Of a stretch of 64,000 nucleotides of DNA, positions 39,182 to 47,289 are shown one piece after another. The notes under the pieces were generated by a model. That model was not told the DNA's origin. It ran no database searches and saw only the letters and a program-made list of their open reading frames with translations. Made by a program: the position numbers and the translations under genes. The stretch comes from JACCXG01 sp963717745 (GTDB lineage: Bacteria; Acidobacteriota; Vicinamibacteria; Vicinamibacterales; 2-12-FULL-66-21), in the NCBI GenBank assembly GCA_963717745.1, contig CAVQXJ010000013.1, forward strand, positions 930,001-994,000, written 5' to 3'. The stretch's first letter is position 1; each line of letters begins with the position of its first letter.

Positions 39182-41855
39182 ATGGCGGGTCCTCATGATC
39201 AACCTGCCGTGATCGAGCCCTCTCCGAAGACGAAGACGCCGGCTGACGTCGGTTCGCGGGATGTGCTCTGCGGGGTGCTCGTCGCCGCGCTGGCCGCCGT
39301 CCTCTATATAGCGACGCTGCAGCCGGATCTCGGCGGCCCGGAGGACACGCCGAAGTTCCAGTTCCTCGGCTACGTCTTCGGGACCGCGCATCCCCCGGGC
39401 TACCCGTTGTATTCGATGCTGTCGGGCGTGTTCGTGCACCTCGTGCCGATCGGCACCATCGCCTACCGCGCCAATCTGTTCTCGGCGGTGATGTCGGCGC
39501 TGGCCTGCATGACCGCGTACCTCATCGCGCGGCTGCTCGGCGCGTCACGCTGGACCGCGGGCTGCGCGGCGCTCGGCCTCGCGACCGGCGTCAGCTTCTG
39601 GCGAAGCGCGGTGTTCGCCGAGGTCTACAGCCTGGCCGCCGCGGCCGCCGGTCTGTCGCTGACGCTGCTGCTGGTGTGGGGCGAGCGGCTGCGCGCATCC
39701 TGGCTGCTCGGCGCCGTTGCCGCCACCGCCGCCGCCTTCGGCAACCACCTCACCATCGTCGGCGTGGTCCCGGCCTACGTGGTGTACGTGCTGGCGCGGC
39801 AATGGCGCGTGCTGACGCCGCGGGTCGTGGCGATCGCCGGTCTGATCGTCGCGCTCGGCTTCGCGCAGTACGGCTTCATCGTTCTGCGAACCCGCCAGCA
39901 CGCCCTCTATCTGGAGAGCCGTGCCACGTCGTTCTCCGAGCTGGTCGAGATCGTCACCGCGCAGCGATTCGCCGAGGTCCGCTTCGCCTATTCGCTGTCG
40001 ACGCTCCTCACGGTGCAGTTGCCGGTCGTCACCGAGACCATGGAAGAGGATCTCCGGCTGGGTGGACTGCTCCTGGTCGCGATCGGCCTCGTCTCCGCGG
40101 TGCGGCGAAAGCGTGGCGGGGCGCTGCTGACAATCGGCGCGGGTCTTGGAATGCTGTGGATGGTGGTGAACCTCGGCGGCGACGTCAAAGGGTTCATCAC
40201 GCCGGTGATGGTCTTCGTCTGGCCGTTCGCCGCGGTCGGCGCTGACGCGCTTTGCCGCACGGTCGCGGCGCTGTCGCGGCGCCAGGCGATCGGTCTCGTC
40301 GCCGGCGGCATCGCGGCCGCGGCCTTGCCGATCGTCAACCTCGCGGCCAACTACAAGGAGGCGGATCAGAGCGGTCAGCGGGAAAATGCCGAGTTCTTCC
40401 GTGCGCTGCACGCGCAGCTCCCGGACGGCGCCGGAGTGGTGACGGAGGACTACTTCTACGACATGTCCTTCTACTACTACCGGATGACGGGGGAAGCCCC
40501 GGGCGGTAAGCGCCTCTACCCGGTGTCGTTCGATGCGGCGATCGTCCGCGCCACCGCGCGCACGCGGCCGGTCTACGCCTTTGCCGGAGCGGCGACCTTC
40601 TTTGCCGTCGAGGGGCTGCAGTTCCTGCCGATCGCCATCGAAGGGATGCCGCTCGAGGAGTGGCTCGCGCGGCTGCCGAAAGGCACCGTTCTCGCCGGTG
40701 CGACGTCCTACCTCGCCGGCCCGGTCGACCTGTCGCCGATCGGACATCCGAATGCGCGGCCGGCGGGCCGGGCGCAGAACTTCGAGACCTTCGCCGCGGT
40801 CGCCGGGCAACCCGGCGAGAGCTGGGGCAAGGACTATCGTCCGGTCACGATGCTGGTCGATCAGGCGACCCTCGGAGCGCCGCTGCCCGGCTTCGGCGGC
40901 ACCTTGCGGGCGACCGCGGACGAGCGCGGTGCGCGCATCGAGCTCGGCGAGCAGACGGTGGTGTCGACGCCGAGTGGCCTGGCGCTGGCGGCGTTCTGGC
41001 GCGACGGCACCTTGATGCGCGCGCTGGACTTCCCCGATCGCGGTCCATGGAAAGTGCCGTACCACGGCGTTGTCTATCGGCTGGCCGGCGAGCTGCCCTG
41101 CGTGACGGTCGCCAGGAACGCGTGGGTGGACGTGTCGCCCGCGTTCGCGACCGGCAGCGCCGTCGCCACGCTGCTCGAGAAGGGCACGGTGGTCATCGAG
41201 ACCCGCTTTGCCGGCGATGCGCCGATCAATCCGATCGCGTCGGGCATTCACGGCGATGCCGAAGCCCGCACCCGGAGTCTTCGCGCCGACGCCGGCGGCG
41301 GCCCGGTGTGGACCACCGAGCTGACGCGAAGCGGCGGCCGTCGAACCGTGTTCAGATTCGCCCTCGACCGTCCCGGCATACAGGCGACGGCGCGGCTCAC
41401 GTCCGACGGCGAGCCGTCGATCAATCTGTGCAGCCAGCCGCCGACCCCGCTCTTCCGCGATCAGGGCGCCGTCGACGTGATCCGGCCGCACTTCGACAAC
41501 GAGTCGTACTACGGCGCCGGCTGGAGCGACGTGCAATTCGCCGGGACCGGCCGGATCCGCTTCGCTGCCGCCCATGCCGCGCTGCTTGTTGCCGCTGGAG
41601 CCGGACTACGCGTACCGAATCGTGCTCGATCTGTCCGGACCGCCGCACAGCCAGACGACGATCGCATTGAATGGCGTGCCGGCCGGCAACTGTTCGCCTG
41701 GTGAGGTCCGGACCTGCGCGGTCGAGGTGCGGCCGCTCGCCGCCGCCGGTCCGGTCAGCGCGCTGACGCTGGTCACGCAGGGGGAGGGCGGTGCGCCGAT
41801 TGCTCAGCGCCGCTTGATGTTCCGCGGCGCGCGGATTGAGCGCACCAGACAGTAG
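39182..41855 (+). CDS. DUF2723 (PMT-like) membrane glycosyltransferase-like protein (one frame change)
   Basis: About 891 residues after removing one surplus base near 41570. The N-terminal half has about ten hydrophobic helices with the DUF2723 hallmark LQPDLGGPEDTPKFQFLGYVFGTAHPPGYPLYSML, where the acidic residues after the first helix match the GT-C catalytic loop position. The C-terminal half is a soluble, beta-rich region, presumably extracytoplasmic (about 400-890). DUF2723 is related to protein O-mannosyltransferases, so transfer of a lipid-linked sugar is the best guess. The last codons, encoding RTRQ-stop, are made of the AGACAG repeat of element H. The paired glycosyltransferase lies about 2 kb downstream on the opposite strand. 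Confidence 0.8.
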
Positions 41856-42021
41856 ACAGTAGACAGAAGACAGGAGTAGGAGGCAGGAGATAGCTCGAAC
41901 AACGAGGTGGAAACCGTTGCTACAAGCTCGTTGCAGCGTCTTTCACCAAGTTGTTCGAAGCGTCCTGTCTCTTGTTTTCTGTTTTCTGTCTTCTGTCTTC
42001 TGTCTACTGTCTACTGTCTAC
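41847..42021. repeat. Paired inverted tandem heptad element H (CAGTAGA), containing both stop codons
   Basis: Arm 1 (41847-41903) repeats AGACAGT / AGACAGA and ends GCTCGAACAAC. Arm 2 (41950-42021) starts GTTGTTCGA and repeats TGTCTTC and TGTCTAC, the inverse. The spacer is about 46 bp. The TAG stop codons of both convergent genes (41853-41855 plus; 42004-42006 minus) are inside the arms, each as AGACAGTAG, so both proteins end in Arg-Gln. Confidence 0.85.
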
Positions 42022-44076
42022 TTCCACCTTCAGATCCCGATTCGCGACCGCCTCGTTGCCGCGCACGTCCCGCGCGTGAATGCGCAGCGTATAGGCGCCT
42101 GCCGGAAGGCGGCTCGTATCCCAGAAGCCCTCCGACGCCGCTCCGTCCCGGAACGTGTTGGTCACGATATAGAGGAACCGGGTGCGCCGGCCGCGATAGA
42201 ACGGGATTCCGCTCCCTGGCGCGTAAACGAGCGCCGCGGCGTCGGGCTGGACAGCGAGCCGATCGAACTCGATCGTCTGGCGTGGGTGCTCGAATCCCGG
42301 CGCCGCCGAGCCATCAGGCTTCAGCACTTCGTATCCGAGCGAGTACAACCCGAGCCGGCGGTTCGGCCGGTTCCCGTCCGCCTGATCCCAGCCGTCGACC
42401 ACGATGCGGACCAGTCCGGAGAGCAACGGCGGCTGCCGGCGCTGGCGCCGGATCGGCTGCCATGCCTGGTCGTACAGCAGGATGCCTCCAGCTGCGATGG
42501 TCGGCGCGATGCCATCCTCGAAGTGCGGGAGTCGCAACGCCAGCGGATTCACTTCTTCTCCGGGCGAGCCGACGTTGAGATGTACGTGATTGAACGGGTT
42601 CACGCTGGCGATCACCTCGCCGGCGGCGAACCGGGTGCCGCGCCGGACGCGAACGCGCGACAGCTTGCCGTCGTCGTCGAAGCCCGGCACGAAGCGTTCG
42701 TGGTCCACCAGCTCGCCGGTCCGTGATCGGCCCGCACGCACGTGAACGTAGCCGAGCGGGCCGATCCGCAGCCATTCGTTCAGCGAGCCGAAGTCGCCGG
42801 TCGAAATCGGGCTGGTGACTGTTCCGTCGCGTACGGCTCTCACCCACGTGCCCTGCTCGATCCGGACGTCGAGCCCCGCGTGAAACCGCTCGGCGCCTGC
42901 GATGCCGCGCGCCTCACCCATCGTGCCCGCGACTTCGTACGGTCCGTCCATCGGCGCAATCGGCCAGAGGAGCGGCGTGCGCTCGAAGCCCTCCCGGTCG
43001 AACACCGGACGGACCACGGGCGACCTGGGAAGCCGCAATGGCGCCCGCGAAGGGGCGGCCACCAGGCGAATCACGCCATTGCCAGGGTCGGCGACGACGA
43101 CGCGGCCTTCTCCGGCCAGTGCCAGGCCGGCGGCGCGCCGGAATCGGGCCTCGGACCCCGTCCCGTCTCTGAAGCCGGAGATCGATCCCGCGAGGGTGCG
43201 CACCTGCAGGTCCGGCGCGATCTCGACGACCCGGCCGCGCTCGTCGCTCACGAACAGCACGCCGTGCGGTCCCGCGGCGATGCCGATCGGCCGCAGCGCG
43301 GTTCCGTCGATCTGAGCGGCCAGCGTGGAGACGACTCCGGAGGCATCGATGCGGCGCACCGCGCCGTTGCCGGTGTCGGCGAGATAGATGTTTCCCGCGG
43401 CATCGACGGCGACGCCGCACGGCGTGTCGAAGCGCGCGCCGGCGGCATCGCCATCCATCAAGCCGGCGCCGGCCAAGCCGGCGATCGTCGTGACCGCGCC
43501 GTCTGGGGCGACGGCCCGCACCCGGTCGTTGTAGGTATCCGCCACGATCACGCGGCCGCGATCGTCCACGGCGATGCCGATCGGGCCATTGAAACGCGCC
43601 ACTCGTCCGGGGCCATCGGCATCGCCTGGGTGGCCATCACCGGCGAGCGTGGTGACGTGGCCGTCGGAAGACACGCGGCGGATCGCGTGGTTGCCGGTAT
43701 CCGCGACGTAGAGCGCGCCGTCGCCGCCGATCGCGATCGCCGACGGCGTGTCGAACCTGGCGGCGGCGCCGTCACCGTCAGCGAATCCGCGGGTTCCCCC
43801 GGCAACCGTCTGGACGAGTCCGTCGGCGGCGATCCGCAGGATGCGCGGCGCCTCGCCCGCGTCGGCGACGAACACGGTCCCGTCCGCAGCGGCCGCGACG
43901 CCGAAGGGATCAGGGAAGGTTCCGGCGATCGTGACGACGATCGCCTCCCATCCGGGCTCGAGCGCCACCGACCGGGTGCCCGCGATCTGCCATCGCCACG
44001 CCAGCACGGCGGCGAATGCCGCGACCATCACGATCGCGACCGAGGTGACGAGCGTGGCCCTGCGGATGCGCACCAT
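42004..44076 (-). CDS. NHL-repeat beta-propeller fused to a LytM/M23 peptidase-like domain
   Basis: 690 residues. One N-terminal transmembrane helix (TLVTSVAIVMVAAFAAVLAW) anchors the protein. About six NHL repeats follow (residues 50-340), with recurrent VADTGNHAIRRVSSDGHV, VADTYNDRVRAVAPDGAV and ADTGNGAVRRIDASGVV units and GDGAAARFDTPSAIAI turns. The M23-like domain (about 370-530) keeps the HxxxD motif (FHAGLDVRI) and the HxH motif (NHVHLNVG), so metal binding is plausible. A C-terminal beta domain (540-690) has RLPAGAYTLRIHARDVRGN. NHL propellers bind ligands, whereas M23 enzymes cleave glycine-containing peptide links or act as regulators. It starts immediately after the stop of the glycosyltransferase gene (TAGATG), so the two are co-expressed. 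Confidence 0.85.
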   Translation of the reverse strand: MVRIRRATLVTSVAIVMVAAFAAVLAWRWQIAGTRSVALEPGWEAIVVTIAGTFPDPFGVAAAADGTVFVADAGEAPRILRIAADGLVQTVAGGTRGFADGDGAAARFDTPSAIAIGGDGALYVADTGNHAIRRVSSDGHVTTLAGDGHPGDADGPGRVARFNGPIGIAVDDRGRVIVADTYNDRVRAVAPDGAVTTIAGLAGAGLMDGDAAGARFDTPCGVAVDAAGNIYLADTGNGAVRRIDASGVVSTLAAQIDGTALRPIGIAAGPHGVLFVSDERGRVVEIAPDLQVRTLAGSISGFRDGTGSEARFRRAAGLALAGEGRVVVADPGNGVIRLVAAPSRAPLRLPRSPVVRPVFDREGFERTPLLWPIAPMDGPYEVAGTMGEARGIAGAERFHAGLDVRIEQGTWVRAVRDGTVTSPISTGDFGSLNEWLRIGPLGYVHVRAGRSRTGELVDHERFVPGFDDDGKLSRVRVRRGTRFAAGEVIASVNPFNHVHLNVGSPGEEVNPLALRLPHFEDGIAPTIAAGGILLYDQAWQPIRRQRRQPPLLSGLVRIVVDGWDQADGNRPNRRLGLYSLGYEVLKPDGSAAPGFEHPRQTIEFDRLAVQPDAAALVYAPGSGIPFYRGRRTRFLYIVTNTFRDGAASEGFWDTSRLPAGAYTLRIHARDVRGNEAVANRDLKVEVDSRQ

Positions 44077-46552
44077 CTACTTCGCGGACGTCACGATCCG
44101 TTCCGTCGCGATCCGCTCGCCGCGCTGTTGGCGATCGAAGTCCTCGGGATCGTAGATCCTGACGCCGTCGACCTCCGCCAGCGGCGGCCAACCCAGGGCG
44201 CCGAGCCGTTCTCCGGCGAACCGTTCCCTGAACTGCGGCTCCTCCCACGGTTCGAACATCAGGTAGGGCGTCCTCCCATGCCGCCGGAGAAACGACAGGG
44301 CGTCGTCCAGCCGTCCCTTCTCGATGTCGGCCCAGCCGAGCGTCGAGCGTCCGGCGTAGAAGCGCACGCTGCCGCTGTGGTGCAGCGTGATCAACGCGGC
44401 GGTGGCGGGCAGCGCCGCGACGCGCTCACCAGCGGAACGGAACCGCCACTCGAGGCCGCGGATCCGGAACACATCGCGCGGAATGGCGCTCCGGATCGAG
44501 AGTGCGACCAGCGTGCACGCCAGGAGGGCGAACGCGATCGCGCGTGCGGCTGCCGGCATGCGGCCGATCAGCATGACCGCGACGGCGGCGGTGAGCGCGA
44601 GCAGGGGCGGGATCGCGGGCAGCAGGAAGCGCGTGTACCACCAGGCATCGAACACCACATACGGCAGGTAGCACGCCAGCGTGGCCGCCACGAATCCCAG
44701 CAGCCAGATCGCCTGCCGCTTCGCCGCGCGTTCGCTCAGCACCCACGGCGCGGCGATCGCGGCGGCGATGACCGGCGTGTGGACCTCGATCAGCCATCGA
44801 GGATACCGCTGCAGGTTCGGCCACAGATGCGAGGCGGAGAACATCGTGGCGAGGTCGCCGTAGCCGGACTTGAAGGGGGAGCCATACATCGCGTTCTGAA
44901 TCGCCATCACCAGCCCGACCCCCGGCAGCGCCGCCAGTCCGAACACGACCACCATCCAGATTCGCTCCCGCAGTGTGCGCGAGGAAGGAACCAGCCCGAG
45001 GCCGACCCCCACCACGAGTGCGACCGGCAGCAGGTTCGGTCTGACGGTCAATGCCACGCCGGTGAGCAACCCCGCGATACCGGCGCGACTCACATCCCGT
45101 CGTCCATCCTGCATGGCCACGACCAGGGCCGCGCACCAGGCGGCGGTCGCGGTCACGTCGTTCATCGGCTGGAACAACTGCATCAAAAAGGTCGGGCTCG
45201 CCAGCGTCAGCGCGGCGGTCAGCAGTCCGGCCGCCGGTCCGGCCAGCCGACGGCCGATCAGAAACGCCAGACCAACGGCGATGCCACCCATCAGCGGGGT
45301 GATCCAGAACATCGCCTGACGGCCGATCGCGCGCCGGGCGCCGGCCATGATCAGCGGATATCCAGCCGGGCAGATCGGCACCAGCGCCGGGCTGGTGATG
45401 CCGATCGGAATGTGGCCGGCCGGCGCGAATGACCAGGCATTGCCCGGCCAGCCCGGGTCGGCGGACAGCGGCTCGAAATCGTGCACCACGCCGCGCGCCA
45501 GCAACTCCGCCTGGTTGAGATAACAGTACCAATCGGATCCGCCCGCGACGAACGCGCCCCAGCGGAAGCCTGCGGCCACTGCGGCAATCGAGAGCACCAG
45601 CGCCGCACCGGCGGCGCCTCGCTGGATCATCAGCCAGTGCCATTCCAGCGCGGCGGCCACCCTGGCTGGTGCCGCGGGTGAGGGCGATCAGCGACAGCAC
45701 CAGCGCGACGACCAGCGGCCGTACCGGATCGTGCGAACGCAGCACCAGCCCGCCCAGTTCGATCGCGCCGCCGCCCGTGACCGCGACGACGGCGGCGATC
45801 GACGTGGCGCAGACGGCCGCAGCGATCAGCCCGCGGACGAACCGATCCTCGGAACCCGGCATGCTCAGCGGGGAAAAGCGGTGGCGGAAGAGCACGCGGA
45901 CGGCGGCGATGCCGTCGCGCCAGCCGATCTTCTTGCCGGCGGCGCGTGAGCGCGGCGTGAAGGTGACCGGCAGCTCCACGATCCGGTGTCCGGCCTTCAG
46001 CAGCCGCGCGGTGATCTCCGGCTCGATGTCGAAGCGATCGGCAGTGAGCCCGAGACCGCGCGCGACCGTGGTGCGCATGATCTTGTAGCAGGTCTCCATG
46101 TCCGTGATCGACGATCCGTACAGGATGTTGGTGAGCGAGGTGAGGGTGCGGTTGGCGACCAGCGTCAGCCACGGCGCATCGGGGCGCCGGCCCAGGAACC
46201 GCGAGCCGTAGACCACTTCCGCTTTCCCCTGGAGCAGCGGCTCGACGAGCGAGCCGAGTTGTGCAGGGTCGAGCTCGAGATCCGCATCCTGGATCGCGAT
46301 CACATCACCGCGCGCCTGGTCGAGACCGAGCCGGATGGCGTGTCCCTTCCCGCGATTCACCTCGGCATGCACGATCCGCAGCCGAGGCGTGCCCTCGAGG
46401 CGCCCGAGCACTTCACGGGTGCCGTCGCTGGAACCGTCGTTGACGACGATGATCTCGCGGTCGGTGGGGAAGTCGATGGTCAGCAGGCGGTCGATGACGG
46501 CGGCGACGGTCGCATGTTCGTTGAAGACGGGAACGATGACGGACACGAGCAA
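44077..46552 (-). CDS. GT2 polyprenyl-phosphate-sugar synthase-like domain fused to GT-C glycosyltransferase (one frame change)
   Basis: About 825 residues after removing one surplus base near 45657. The N-terminal GT2 domain (residues 1-240) opens VSVIVPVFNEHATVAAVIDRL and has DADLELDPAQLGSLVEPLL and VYGSRFLGRRPDAPW, a dolichyl-phosphate mannose synthase-like pattern. The C-terminal part has about eleven helices and the GT-C start (FVAGGSDWYCYLNQAELL; Asp near the first loop), LSASHLWPNLQRYPRWLIE, and a soluble tail. Fused, the two would make a lipid-linked sugar donor and then use it. Alternatively two adjacent genes could have been merged by the frame error, but no stop in the GT2 frame supports a separate gene. 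It precedes the NHL-M23 gene and follows a short ORF by 23 bp. Confidence 0.8.
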
Positions 46553-46575
46553 ACGGTGCGAGCCGCGCTCGGTCG

Positions 46576-46977
46576 TCAGAAGGGCTCCATCGGCATCCCG
46601 GGCATTCTACGATGTCCGCGGGCAGGAACATCCGCAGACGTCATGCGGGCAGATCCCGGAATGGCGCCGGGTGAGGAAGGTTCGGCCGACGGCGATAATT
46701 GTCGCCGTCGACGCGGATAGCGGCTCAGACCGGTTCGACCGACCCTCGCGACAGTGACGGCGCTCTCGCTCCGGCGGTCGGGGGACCGGCGCAGGGTGCC
46801 TCGACGGTCGGGCTGGTGCCGGCGATCGATTTCAGCCCGCACTTTCGTCGATAGTTGGATGAATTCCCGCAGTCCTTCGCCGGTGAGCCGCCCTTGCTCC
46901 TGGAGCAGCCGCAGCTTCAGCTCGCACTCCAGCAGGACCTTCGTGACTTCGTCATAGTCCCCACTAGCCTGGTCCAT
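46576..46977 (-). CDS. Small hypothetical protein
   Basis: 133 residues; I do not recognise a family. The N-terminal half is a credible helical protein (DEVTKVLLECELKLRLLQEQ and FIQLSTKVRAEIDRRHQ), while the C-terminal half is arginine- and proline-rich and may be frame-shifted. An excellent GGAGG lies four bases before the ATG. The gene ends 23 bp before the glycosyltransferase start, suggesting co-transcription. It could instead be a shorter protein of about 60 residues. Confidence 0.5.
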   Translation of the reverse strand: MDQASGDYDEVTKVLLECELKLRLLQEQGRLTGEGLREFIQLSTKVRAEIDRRHQPDRRGTLRRSPDRRSESAVTVARVGRTGLSRYPRRRRQLSPSAEPSSPGAIPGSARMTSADVPARGHRRMPGMPMEPF

Positions 46978-47074
46978 TGGCCTCCTCGCTCGCAGGAGGT
47001 CCCGTGCAGCAATATTCGCGCCTTTCGCCGTGCCGGACTACTGGAGACGCCGCCACCCACCGACACCCCGGCAG

Positions 47075-47278
47075 ATGCCGCGTTACTGCATTGTGGTGAA
47101 GTCTGCGAACGACGGGCTCTTTCGGGCCCTGGAAGAAGCGTTTCTCGGTCGAACCGAGTTCAGTGTGATCAGAGAGAGGCGCCGGAATCCCAAGACCGCG
47201 GCGTGGCCCGACGAGCGCCGCAACGCGCGCGTGTGGGAAACCGGAGAGCTACAGTTCTCCGAATCTGCTGACGAATAG
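47075..47278 (+). CDS. Small conserved-type hypothetical protein
   Basis: 67 residues from the ATG at 47075 (PRYCIVVKSANDGLFRALEE...). It has the look of short bacterial proteins that start with a beta-alpha unit (YCIVVK ... LFRALEEAFLG) followed by a charged RERRRN segment. I recall similar small proteins with repeated ERR/RRR motifs in Acidobacteria and Deltaproteobacteria, but no function. It is divergent from the small gene at 46977 and convergent with the ADOP gene at 47290, 11 bp from its stop. Confidence 0.5.
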   Translation: MPRYCIVVKSANDGLFRALEEAFLGRTEFSVIRERRRNPKTAAWPDERRNARVWETGELQFSESADE

Positions 47279-47289
47279 TCGTCGCCTTC

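Noticed and set aside
38857..39183. Open frames on both strands in the divergent gap between the c-di-GMP and DUF2723 genes
   Set aside because: They are arginine- and alanine-rich, overlap the real genes or each other, have no start signal and no recognisable family; typical shadows of high-GC sequence.
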